Below, in pieces: positions 49,007-56,738 of a DNA stretch of 64,000 bases; the first letter of the stretch is position 1; the number at the start of each line of letters is the position of its first letter. Below the pieces are notes generated by a model that had not been told where the DNA came from, made no database searches, and saw only the letters and a list, made by a program, of their open reading frames with translations. Source of the DNA: Pseudoxanthomonas sp. SL93 (GTDB lineage: Bacteria; Pseudomonadota; Gammaproteobacteria; Xanthomonadales; Xanthomonadaceae); NCBI RefSeq assembly GCF_026625825.1, contig NZ_CP113065.1, positions 434,001 to 498,000 on the forward strand, in the 5' to 3' direction. The position numbers and the translations under genes are program-made.

Positions 49007-49771
49007 TCACTGCACCGTCCAGCCGCCGTCCACCACGATCGTCTGGCCGGTGATGTTGCGCGCGGCGGGCGAGGTGAGGAAGGCGGTGATGCCGGCCAGT
49101 TCGTCCAGGCCGATGAAGACCCCCTTCGGCATCGGCTTCAGCATCACCTGGCTGACCACGTCGGCCTCGGAGATGCCGCGCGTGCGGGCCTGGTCGGCGA
49201 TCTGCTTGTCCACCAGCGGCGTCTTCACGTAGCTGGGGCAGACCGTGTTGATGGTGATGTCGGTGTCGGCGGTTTCCAGCGCGATGACCTTCGAGAAGCC
49301 GACCAGGCCGTGCTTGGCCGCGACATAGGCGCTCTTGTACGGACTGGCCACCAGCGCGTGGATGCTGCCGATGTTGACGATGCGGCCGAAGCGGCGCTCG
49401 CGCATGCCGGGCAGCACCGCACGCGTCAGGCGGGCCACGCCCACCAGCATCACCTGCACCAGGAAGTCCCACTTCTCGATGGGGAAGTCTTCCAGCGGCG
49501 ACACATGCTGCAGGCCCGCGTTGTTGACCAGTACGTCGACGGGGCGCGAGACCGCGGCCAGCGCGGCATCGATGCTCTCCTGCGAAGTGACGTCCAGCGC
49601 GACCGCCTCTGCGGACCCGCCGTTGGCCCGGATCCCGGCGGCGACCGCCTCGGCGGCTTCCAGGTTGAGGTCGCTGACGATGACGTGGCGGCCGGCCTCG
49701 GCCATCTCCGCGGCGATGCCGGCGCCGATGCCGCTGGCGGCACCGGTGATGAGGAAGGTGTGCGTCTGCAT
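49007..49771 (-). CDS. bdhA: 3-hydroxybutyrate dehydrogenase
   Basis: NAD-dependent short-chain dehydrogenase that oxidises (R)-3-hydroxybutyrate to acetoacetate, a late step of PHB breakdown. ATG at 49771 follows AGGAG; 254 residues. Cofactor motif ITGAASGIGAG at 8-18, NNAG at 83-86, catalytic Ser136, Tyr149 and Lys153 (SPYKSAYVAAK). NTVCPSYVKTPLVDKQI and the C-terminal TGQTIVVDGGWTVQ are typical of 3HB dehydrogenases, not of general SDRs. First gene of a probable operon with the response regulator; divergent from the 3HB-oligomer hydrolase. Confidence 0.92.
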   Translation of the reverse strand: MQTHTFLITGAASGIGAGIAAEMAEAGRHVIVSDLNLEAAEAVAAGIRANGGSAEAVALDVTSQESIDAALAAVSRPVDVLVNNAGLQHVSPLEDFPIEKWDFLVQVMLVGVARLTRAVLPGMRERRFGRIVNIGSIHALVASPYKSAYVAAKHGLVGFSKVIALETADTDITINTVCPSYVKTPLVDKQIADQARTRGISEADVVSQVMLKPMPKGVFIGLDELAGITAFLTSPAARNITGQTIVVDGGWTVQ

Positions 49772-49826
49772 GGGGAACTCCTGGCGTTCCACGCTAGGGT
49801 AGCAGGCCGCCGGCGACGGCTTCGTG

Positions 49827-49842
49827 GTACCAAAGTACGATG
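49827..49842 (-). promoter_or_regulatory. Candidate operator in the bdhA / oligomer hydrolase divergent promoter
   Basis: GTACCAAAGTACGATG; read towards bdhA it is CATCGTACTTTGGTAC, with TACCCT (-10-like) starting 25 bases after it. The partner site at 41289-41304 has the same orientation and nearly the same distance to its -10-like hexamer relative to gntP. Confidence 0.5.
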
Positions 49843-49903
49843 ACGGAGCAGCCCGCAGCGGGTAGCTTCATGGCATTGACCGGAATGACGGATGGGCTGT
49901 GGC

Positions 49904-51739
49904 ATGAAACCGATGACGCGACGTTCCTGTGCCCTGCTACTGGGCATGGCGCTGGCCGGCTGCAGCAGCACGCCTTCTCCCTCTCCCGCGGTTGCCCACA
50001 TGATCGAACCCCAGCGCGTCACCGAGCACCGCGGCAATGACGACCTGCTCACCGCGGGCCTCGGCATCGACGGCCTGCGCGGGATGGCGCCACCCGCGTT
50101 CGCCGACGCGGCCAACCCGACCGCGGCCGAACTGCGCCGCCGCGCCATCTGGAGCAACTGGCGCGGCATCGCGGACCTGTCGCCCACCGGTGCCTACGGG
50201 CAGGCGTATGGCAGCGTCGCCAGCGTGCCGGGGCGCGAGTATTCCGCACTGGCCAGGGTGCCGGGTGCGCAGCAACCGCATCGCGTGCTGGTGCAGGTGC
50301 CCGACAACTTCGACACGGCACGGCGTTGCGTGGTGGTGACCGCGTCGTCCGGTTCGCGCGGCGTGTACGGCGCCATTGCGGTCGCCGGGCCCTGGGCACT
50401 GCCGAAAGGCTGCGCCGTCGCCTATACCGACAAGGGTGCGGGCACCGATTACTTCGACCTGGATGCACAGCAGGCTGCGCGCGAAGACGGGACGGTGGGC
50501 ACACTGGAGGCCGGCGGCCTGGCCTTCATGCCGGATGCGCCCGTCGGCGCCAGCGGTGTCGCGGTCAAGCACGCCCACTCGAAGGATAATCCCGAGGCCG
50601 ACTGGGGACGGCACGTGAAGCAGGCGGCAGAGTTCGCGCTGGCCGCGCTCGATCGTGCCTATCCGCAGGCCGCGCCATTCCGCTTCGACAACACGCGTGT
50701 CATCGCCGTCGGCATCTCCAACGGCGGTGGTGCCGTGCTGCGTGCCAGCGAGGAAGAGGGCGACTGGCTGGATGCCGTCGTCGCCGGTGAACCCAACATC
50801 CTGGCGGCCGACGCGCCCGGCGCCCGCCCGCTCTACGACTACACCACCGAGGCCGCACTGCTGATGCCGTGCGCGCTGCTGCACCTGCCCGCCGACACGC
50901 TTCCGCAGCCGCCGTTGCGCGCGCAGGTGGAGCCACTATGGACCGCACGCTGCGCCGCGTTGAAGACGGCAGGACTGGTGGCCGGCGATACCCCGAAGGC
51001 ACAGGCGGCATCGGCGCATGCGCAACTGAAAGCCCAGGGCTGGACCGACCAGGCGCTGGTGGCCGGTGCCTTGAGCGTGGGCTTCGACCTGTGGCGCGCC
51101 GTCGCGGTGACCTACGCCTCGGCGTATGGCCGCTATGGCGTGGGTGAACACCCGTGCGGTCATGCGTTCGCCGCGCAGAATGCCGACTTCAGCTCGCGTG
51201 CCGCCACCGCGGCCGAGCGGGCCGCGTGGTGGTCCGATGGCAGCGGCATTCCGCCCGGAGCGGGCGTGGGCATCGTCGACACGAAGCTGGCGCCGCCCGA
51301 TTTCACCCTGCCTGGCCTGCAATGCCTGCGCGCCTTGCAGTCGGGCAACGACGAGCACGCGCGCCGCGTGCAGGCGGGCATCGCGCAGACAGCCGCACGC
51401 TTCCCGCGTACCCGGCGCCCGGTGGTGGTGATCCACGGGCTGGATGACGGGCTGGTGCCGCCGGCCTTTTCCAGCGCGCCCTATGTCGAGCAGGCACGCA
51501 TCGCCAACCCCGACGTGCGCTATTGGCAGGTGCGCAACGCCCAGCACTTCGATGGTTTCCTGGCGCTGCCCGCCTACGGCGCGCGCTACGTGCCGTTGCT
51601 GCCCTACGTCTATGCGGCGCTGGACCAGGTGGAAGCGACGCTGGACGGCAAGCGCGCGCTGCCTGCCAACGCGCTGATCGATGCGCGCCCCCGCGGCGCC
51701 GGCAGCGTGGAGGCTGCGCAACTGGCGATTCCCCGCTAA
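49904..51739 (+). CDS. D-(-)-3-hydroxybutyrate oligomer hydrolase
   Basis: Hydrolyses 3HB oligomers, released from PHB, to monomers. It has 611 residues from ATG 49904 (an ATG at 49892 is also possible). The N-terminus has a lipoprotein signal ending LALAGCSS-type (LGMALAGC), so it is exported and probably lipidated. Alpha/beta-hydrolase features: nucleophile Ser272 in GISNGGG, an acidic residue in HGLDDGLVPP and His in NAQHFDGFL. The product is the substrate of the divergent BdhA, which supports the assignment. Confidence 0.88.
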   Translation: MKPMTRRSCALLLGMALAGCSSTPSPSPAVAHMIEPQRVTEHRGNDDLLTAGLGIDGLRGMAPPAFADAANPTAAELRRRAIWSNWRGIADLSPTGAYGQAYGSVASVPGREYSALARVPGAQQPHRVLVQVPDNFDTARRCVVVTASSGSRGVYGAIAVAGPWALPKGCAVAYTDKGAGTDYFDLDAQQAAREDGTVGTLEAGGLAFMPDAPVGASGVAVKHAHSKDNPEADWGRHVKQAAEFALAALDRAYPQAAPFRFDNTRVIAVGISNGGGAVLRASEEEGDWLDAVVAGEPNILAADAPGARPLYDYTTEAALLMPCALLHLPADTLPQPPLRAQVEPLWTARCAALKTAGLVAGDTPKAQAASAHAQLKAQGWTDQALVAGALSVGFDLWRAVAVTYASAYGRYGVGEHPCGHAFAAQNADFSSRAATAAERAAWWSDGSGIPPGAGVGIVDTKLAPPDFTLPGLQCLRALQSGNDEHARRVQAGIAQTAARFPRTRRPVVVIHGLDDGLVPPAFSSAPYVEQARIANPDVRYWQVRNAQHFDGFLALPAYGARYVPLLPYVYAALDQVEATLDGKRALPANALIDARPRGAGSVEAAQLAIPR

Positions 51740-51822
51740 GGCGGGCGGCGGGGAAGGGCGCCCACGACGATTTCACCCGGTTCGGCTTACCCTGTACGCC
51801 TTCCCCGGCCGTGAACGTCGCC

Positions 51823-52437
51823 ATGTCCCGACACTTTTCCATGCTCCGCGATTTCCAGCTGGCCGACTGGTTCACGCTGGGCAACGCGTTCTGCGGCACC
51901 GGTGCCATCTTCGCGTCGATGCGCTTCCTGCAGGAAGGCGGCCTGCGCGACCTGATGATCGGCATGGCGCTCATCCCGCTGGCCTTCATCTTCGATGCGC
52001 TGGATGGCCGGGTGGCGCGCTGGCGCAACCAGTCCTCGGTGCTCGGGCGCGAACTGGATTCGCTGGCCGACGTGATCTCGTTCGGCGTGGCACCGGCTGC
52101 ACTCGCGTACGCCTGCGGCATGCAGGGCGGCTGGGACTGGTTGGTGCTGTCGTACTTCGTCGCCTGCGGCGTCAGCCGGCTGGCACGCTACAACGTCACC
52201 GCCGAGGCCTTGTCCGGCGAGGGCGACAAGGTGAAGTACTTCGAGGGCACGCCGATCCCCACCAGCCTGGTGCTGGTCATCGTGCTGGCGGTGGCGGCCA
52301 ACGGGGGACACATCGGCCCGCAGTTGTGGCTGGGCGTGGTGAAGATCGGCCCTTGGCTGCTGCATCCGCTGGTGTTGCTGTTCGCGGTGTCCGGCACGCT
52401 GATGGTCAGCAAGACGCTGCGCATCCCCAAGCCCTGA
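51823..52437 (+). CDS. pssA: CDP-alcohol phosphatidyltransferase, phosphatidylserine synthase-like
   Basis: Integral membrane enzyme of phospholipid synthesis, 204 residues (GTG at 51811 possible). The CDP-alcohol phosphatidyltransferase motif is complete: Asp58, Asp61-Gly62, Ala65-Arg66, Gly75, Asp79 and Asp83. The N-terminus FQLADWFTLGNAFCGTGAIF and the tail resemble type II phosphatidylserine synthases. Two hairpins follow the stop: CATTGG/CCAATG at 52439-52454 and ATGACGG/CCGTCAT at 52452-52470. It sits within the PHB genes without an obvious link. Confidence 0.85.
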   Translation: MSRHFSMLRDFQLADWFTLGNAFCGTGAIFASMRFLQEGGLRDLMIGMALIPLAFIFDALDGRVARWRNQSSVLGRELDSLADVISFGVAPAALAYACGMQGGWDWLVLSYFVACGVSRLARYNVTAEALSGEGDKVKYFEGTPIPTSLVLVIVLAVAANGGHIGPQLWLGVVKIGPWLLHPLVLLFAVSGTLMVSKTLRIPKP

Positions 52438-52496
52438 CCATTGGCAGACCAATGACGGCGCGCCCGTCATGTCATGCACGACTCCCGCAGCACGGC

Positions 52497-52502
52497 TAGA
52501 AT
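52497..52502 (+). promoter_or_regulatory. Possible -10 element for phaEC
   Basis: TAGAAT within GGCTAGAATCGG, 20 bases before the phaE start; no clear -35. The same GCTAGAAT or GCTAGACT pattern precedes several other genes of the window. Confidence 0.4.
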
Positions 52503-52522
52503 CGGTCGGGAAGGGAGGGCAC

Positions 52523-54019
52523 ATGGCGAACTTTGCACCACAGTGGCCGGGCGACTTCGAGTCGGTGGCCAGGCAGTACTGGAACCTCTGGGGCGACGCC
52601 CTGCGGCAGGCGGGCGGCGTTGCGGCGCCCACCCCGACACCGGGCTGGCAGCAGGCGGTGGACTGGTGGTCGCAGCTGATGCCCGGTGGCACGGGCCAGG
52701 TGCATGACGTGCTCGGGCGCTTCCAGCGACAGGCCAGCGACTGGTTCGGGCAGATGCAGCAGGTGGCCGCACAGTTCGCCGGCCGCGACCAGGCACCGGC
52801 CGATATCGCCAGCGCCTGGCGCGAGGCGCTGGGCATGAACGCCCAGCAGCCCACGCACAATCCGTTCGCCGACATCTTCCGCGCCATGCAGGGCAGCGGC
52901 GCGCATGGCCTGGATGGCTGGATGGAACAGGCCCGCCCGTACATCGATGCCATGCAGCGCGAGAACGCGCGCTGGATGCACCTGCCCACGTTCGGCCTGT
53001 CGCGCGAGCAGCAGGAGCGCTGGCAGCAGTTGGCGCAGGCGCAGCAGGACTACCAGCACCAGGTGGGCGAGTACGACCGCCTGATGCTGAAGGTGGCACA
53101 GCAGGCGTTCGAGCGCTTCGAACAGAAGCTGGTGGCGCGCAGTGCGCCGGGGCAGCAGCTGGAAAGCGCCCGCGCGCTGTTCGACCTGTGGATCGACGCC
53201 GCCGAGGAAGCCTACGCCCAGGTCGCGCTGTCGCCCGAGTTCCGCACGGTCTACGGCGCGCTCGCCAACGCCCAGATGCGCCTGCGCCTGGCGGTGCAAC
53301 GCGAAGTCGAGCAGGTCTGCGCCCTGTTCGGCATGCCCACCCGCACCGAAGTCGATGCCGCGCATCGCAAGATCGTCGAACTCGAACGCGCCCTGCGCAG
53401 GATCCGGCAGGCGACGCCGCAGCAGGCTGCCGCGCCTCGTGCGCCGGTGAAGCGGGCGGAGGCGGCACCCGAGGCCGCGCCGGCGCAGGCGCCCATCGCG
53501 GAGAAGAAGCCAAGGCGTGCCCTCCGTCGTGCCACGCCACCGGTCGCGAAGAGGGCCGTTCCCGCCACGAAAACACGCAAGGCAGCGCCCGCGAAGCGGA
53601 AGGCCGTGCCGGCACGCGTGGCGCGCGCCGCCGCGGCCAAGCCGGCCACCCGCCAGGACAAGCGCACGATGGACGCGCCGGCCAAGGCGCCCGGCAACAG
53701 GAAGGCCGACGTCGAAGCACCCGTGGCAGGCAAGGGCGTGAAGAAGGTGGCGGCGAAGAAAACCGCTGCACGCAAAACGACCGTGCCAAAAACGTCGGCG
53801 AAGAAAGCACCCGCCGCCAATACGGCGGTGAAGCGTGCCGCGCGGACCGGCATCGCGCCAGCCAGGACGGCCAAGGCCACCGGCAAGGTCGCCAAGCCCT
53901 CGGGGTCCGTCGTATCGATGAAGGACTGGGTGGCGCGCAACGCGGCCGCCGCGGAACCCGCCTCCACCCTGCCAAAGCAAGGTGGCAAGAAGCAATCCAA
54001 GCGGGGTAGCCGCAAGTGA
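52523..54019 (+). CDS. phaE: Class III PHA synthase subunit PhaE with long basic tail
   Basis: Accessory subunit of the class III polyhydroxybutyrate synthase; it activates PhaC. ATG at 52523 follows AAGGGAGGG; 498 residues, longer than usual (about 350). The N-terminal 295 residues are PhaE-like: Trp- and Gln-rich helices, YNP-type LPTFGLSREQQERWQQLA, and the conserved FGMPTRTEVDAAHRKIVELE. From about residue 296 on the protein is a Lys/Ala/Pro/Arg-rich, low-complexity tail resembling histone H1, AlgP or the tail of PhaF. It ends with VVSMKDWVARNAA and a last basic run. The stop overlaps phaC (GTGA). Confidence 0.9.
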   Translation: MANFAPQWPGDFESVARQYWNLWGDALRQAGGVAAPTPTPGWQQAVDWWSQLMPGGTGQVHDVLGRFQRQASDWFGQMQQVAAQFAGRDQAPADIASAWREALGMNAQQPTHNPFADIFRAMQGSGAHGLDGWMEQARPYIDAMQRENARWMHLPTFGLSREQQERWQQLAQAQQDYQHQVGEYDRLMLKVAQQAFERFEQKLVARSAPGQQLESARALFDLWIDAAEEAYAQVALSPEFRTVYGALANAQMRLRLAVQREVEQVCALFGMPTRTEVDAAHRKIVELERALRRIRQATPQQAAAPRAPVKRAEAAPEAAPAQAPIAEKKPRRALRRATPPVAKRAVPATKTRKAAPAKRKAVPARVARAAAAKPATRQDKRTMDAPAKAPGNRKADVEAPVAGKGVKKVAAKKTAARKTTVPKTSAKKAPAANTAVKRAARTGIAPARTAKATGKVAKPSGSVVSMKDWVARNAAAAEPASTLPKQGGKKQSKRGSRK

Positions 54020-55086
54020 ACGGACCGCTCAACCTGACACCCGATGCGTTGGCGCTGGAGGCGATGACGCTGCAGCAGAAGCTCTCTGCAGGCCTGCACA
54101 CGTTGCCCGAGGTGGAGGACGTGCACTATGGCGCCACCCACAAGCAGGAGGTGTGGCGCGACGGCAAGACCGTGCTGTACCGCTTCATCGGCGAGAAGGC
54201 GCCGACCGCGAAGGTGCCCCTGCTGATCGTCTACGCGCTGGTCAACCGGCCCTACATGGTGGACCTGCAGGAAGACCGCTCGCTGGTGAAAGGCCTGCTG
54301 GCGCAGGGCGAGGATGTCTACATCATCGACTGGGGCTACCCGGACCGCTCGGACCGCTTCCTGGAACTGGACGACTACATCAACCGGTTCATCGATGGGG
54401 CCGTTGATCACCTGCGCGAGGCCAGCGGCCGCGACGCGGTCAACGTGCTGGGCATCTGCCAGGGCGGCGCGTTCTCGCTGTGCTATGCCGCGCTGCACCC
54501 GGAGAAGGTGAAGAACCTGATCACCATGGTCACGCCGGTGGATTTCCATACGCCGGACAACATGCTGTCGCACTGGACGCGCGAACTGGACGTGGACCTG
54601 TTCGTCGATGCGCTGGGCAACGTACCGGCCGACACCATGAATGCGTGCTACCTGATGCTGAAGCCGTTCCGGCTGAACCTGCAGAAGTACGTCGGGCTGG
54701 TGGACATCCTGGACGACAAGCGCGCCATCGAGGACTTCCTGCGGATGGAGAAGTGGATCTTCGACTCGCCGGACCTGGCGGGCGAGGCGTTCCGCCAGTT
54801 CATCAAGCAGTTCTACCAGGGCAACGGGTTCATCAACGGCGGCATCAGCATCGGCGGCGAAAGCGTCGACCTGGGGTTCGTCGACATGCCGGTGCTGAAC
54901 ATCTATGCCGAGCAGGACCATCTGGTGCCGCCGGATGCCTCGCGCGCGCTGAAGGACGTCGCCGGCACCAAGGATTACACCGAGCTGAGCTTCAAGGGTG
55001 GGCACATCGGCATCTACGTCTCCAGCCGTGCGCAACGCGAGGTCCCGTCGGCGATCCATCACTGGCTGGCCAAGCGCGCTAACTGA
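54016..55086 (+). CDS. phaC: Class III PHA synthase catalytic subunit PhaC
   Basis: Polymerises (R)-3-hydroxyacyl-CoA into PHB on granules. GTG start overlapping the phaE stop; 356 residues, the normal class III size. Catalytic triad visible: Cys148 in the lipase-like box GICQGGAF, Asp301 in AEQDHLVPP and His330 in GGHIGIYVSS. VYALVNRPYMVDLQEDRS and YIIDWGYPDRSDRFLELDDY are typical of PhaC. No phaA, phaB or phasin gene is visible nearby. Confidence 0.96.
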   Translation: MNGPLNLTPDALALEAMTLQQKLSAGLHTLPEVEDVHYGATHKQEVWRDGKTVLYRFIGEKAPTAKVPLLIVYALVNRPYMVDLQEDRSLVKGLLAQGEDVYIIDWGYPDRSDRFLELDDYINRFIDGAVDHLREASGRDAVNVLGICQGGAFSLCYAALHPEKVKNLITMVTPVDFHTPDNMLSHWTRELDVDLFVDALGNVPADTMNACYLMLKPFRLNLQKYVGLVDILDDKRAIEDFLRMEKWIFDSPDLAGEAFRQFIKQFYQGNGFINGGISIGGESVDLGFVDMPVLNIYAEQDHLVPPDASRALKDVAGTKDYTELSFKGGHIGIYVSSRAQREVPSAIHHWLAKRAN

Positions 55087-55137
55087 TCCCGGCATGGGCG
55101 TTCCGCCACGTCGCCCGGCCGTTCACGTCACCACCGC

Positions 55138-55143
55138 TAGACT
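55138..55143 (+). promoter_or_regulatory. Possible -10 element giving a leaderless DUF5329 transcript
   Basis: TAGACT within CCGCTAGACTCGG, ending 7 bases before the ATG at 55151. If used, transcription would begin at or next to the start codon. Confidence 0.3.
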
Positions 55144-55150
55144 CGGCTCC

Positions 55151-55531
55151 ATGAAGCCCGGAATCCTTTCCCTTGTGCTCGCGGTGTCGCTGCTGCCGCA
55201 GCTCGCCGTGGCCGCGCCATCGCCGCAGGCACGGCAGGAAATCCAGCAGCTGATGGACGGTCTCTCCACTTCGCAGTGCGAGTTCCAGCGCAACGGTACC
55301 TGGCACGACCGGGTCGAGGCACGCAAGCACCTGCAACGCAAATACGATTATCTGCTGAAGAAGGGACTGGTGGACACGGCCGAGCAGTTCATCGAGCGAG
55401 CCGCCAGCAAGAGCAGCATGAGTGGCCGTCCCTACCAGGTGCGTTGTCCCGGACAGCCCGCCATGGACGCGGCCAACTGGTTCCGCACGCGCCTTGCCGC
55501 GCTGCGTGGTTCAGGTGCACCCGGGCGCTGA
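55151..55531 (+). CDS. DUF5329-like periplasmic protein
   Basis: A 126-residue exported protein with signal peptide (MKPGILSLVLAVSLLPQLAVA then APSPQ). The mature part has STSQCEFQRNGTWHD, ARKHLQRKYDYLLKKG and YQVRCPG, which match the DUF5329 pattern (two cysteines, HLxxKY). Function unknown. It has no visible ribosome-binding site, which fits a leaderless transcript. Confidence 0.75.
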   Translation: MKPGILSLVLAVSLLPQLAVAAPSPQARQEIQQLMDGLSTSQCEFQRNGTWHDRVEARKHLQRKYDYLLKKGLVDTAEQFIERAASKSSMSGRPYQVRCPGQPAMDAANWFRTRLAALRGSGAPGR

Positions 55532-55574
55532 CGCGCTAGACTGGGCACGGACAACTTCGGGGAGTTGAATCGCC

Positions 55575-55778
55575 ATGAGTACCGCACCCGCACCGTTCGC
55601 GCGTTCGTTGAATGACCGGATGATCGCCGGCGTCATGGGCGGCATCGCCCGCCGTTACGGCTGGAGTTCCACGCTGTTGCGCATCATCTTCGTGATCGTC
55701 TCGATCGCGTCGGCCGCGTTCCCCGGCATCCTGGTCTATCTGATCCTCTGGCTGTTGATGCCCAACGAACAGAACTGA
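55575..55778 (+). CDS. PspC-domain membrane protein
   Basis: A 67-residue PspC-like protein. SLNDRMIAGVMGGIARRYG and a C-terminal transmembrane helix (IIFVIVSIASAAFPGILVYL) are the whole domain; related proteins belong to envelope-stress responses. A GGGGAG ribosome-binding site precedes the ATG, and TAGACT lies at 55537-55542. A membrane protein gene follows after 12 bases, so the two are likely co-transcribed. Confidence 0.9.
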   Translation: MSTAPAPFARSLNDRMIAGVMGGIARRYGWSSTLLRIIFVIVSIASAAFPGILVYLILWLLMPNEQN

Positions 55779-55790
55779 GCGCAGTATCCG

Positions 55791-56255
55791 ATGCGGTCGC
55801 CCTGGCTGATCGCCGCGCAGGCGCTGGGCGTGGCGTGGGCGCTGCCCAATTCGCTGATCGGCCTGGTCGCAGGCGTGGCGGGGGTGGCGTTCGGCGCGAA
55901 AGCGCATTGGAGCCGCCGCGATTTCGCCCTCGTGTTCCACCACTGGCCCTGGGGTCCCGGCGGCGCCATCACGTTCGGCAATACCATCCTGCACACCGGC
56001 GATACGCTGGAAGCCGAGTGCATCACCTACGAGCACCGCGCCGGGCGTCGCCAGCACCCTCCCATCCGCCTGGGTGACCACGAACGCGCGCACGTCTACC
56101 AGTACATGGTGCTGGGCCCGTTGTTCCTGCCGGTTTACCTGCTGTGCGGGGGTGTCAGCGTACGCAATCCGTTCGAACGCGCGGCCGATCGCTATGCGTT
56201 GACCGGGAAAGGCTGGTGGCCCGGATCGGACACGGATGGGCGCGTCGCCAGATGA
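55791..56255 (+). CDS. Small membrane protein with HExxH motif
   Basis: A 154-residue protein with two hydrophobic regions (about residues 5-38 and 105-124). Between and after them are His97-Glu98-x-x-His101 (DHERAHVYQY) and, 28 residues on, Glu129 in NPFERAADRYA. This spacing resembles the zinc site of gluzincin metallopeptidases and a widespread set of small uncharacterised membrane proteins with a HExxH...E pattern. Proteolytic activity is inference only. Probably translated with the PspC gene. Confidence 0.65.
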   Translation: MRSPWLIAAQALGVAWALPNSLIGLVAGVAGVAFGAKAHWSRRDFALVFHHWPWGPGGAITFGNTILHTGDTLEAECITYEHRAGRRQHPPIRLGDHERAHVYQYMVLGPLFLPVYLLCGGVSVRNPFERAADRYALTGKGWWPGSDTDGRVAR

Positions 56256-56371
56256 AGTCGCGTGCCGACGGACGGCGGCGTTTTCTTCACGCATCGCTAG
56301 CCTGGCAAGGCGTAGCGTCTTGAGCGTCGGATATACGTACCGGCTCGACTCCGGCAACCGATCCGACACAG

Positions 56372-56417
56372 GAAGGCCCAGCCATCCGGACTGAAACCCC
56401 GGAACGACTGGGCCTTC
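56372..56417. terminator. Inverted repeat between convergent genes
   Basis: GAAGGCCCAG (56372-56381) pairs with CTGGGCCTTC (56408-56417) over a 26-base loop, between the ends of the HExxH gene (plus) and the small basic protein gene (minus). A possible bidirectional terminator; the large loop weakens the case. Confidence 0.45.
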
Positions 56418-56429
56418 TCATTGGGGGGT

Positions 56430-56669
56430 TCAACGACGTGCCGTGGTCTTGCGCGCCGCCTTCTTCGCGCGTTTGGCCGGGGCTTTCTTTGCTGCGGTCT
56501 TGCGGCCCGTGCCGGACAGCTTGCCTCCGCCATCCTGTTTGTTGACGGTGGCCCAGGCGATGCGTTCAGCGGCTTCCTGCGAGCGCCCCTGTTCACGCTC
56601 GCTTTCCTCGATGTGCTCGGCCTGGCGCTTCTGCTTCCCGGTATAGGCGGACTTGTCTCCCCGTGGCAT
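56430..56669 (-). CDS. Small basic protein, often labelled plasmid stabilization protein
   Basis: A 79-residue protein. ATG at 56669 follows GGGAG; the frame open to 56729 is an extension. MPRGDKSAYTGKQKRQAEHI, a helical EAAERIAWATVNKQDGGGK and a Lys/Ala-rich tail (KKAPAKRAKKAARKTTARR) match a widespread family of small basic proteins commonly named plasmid stabilization protein, a label with little experimental support. The tail suggests nucleic-acid binding. Confidence 0.75.
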   Translation of the reverse strand: MPRGDKSAYTGKQKRQAEHIEESEREQGRSQEAAERIAWATVNKQDGGGKLSGTGRKTAAKKAPAKRAKKAARKTTARR

Positions 56670-56738
56670 GGCGTGCTCCCGTGCGGGTGGGTCGACAGCG
56701 TCGCGCGCGTGCCATGACGATCGCGTCAACGCCGCCCC

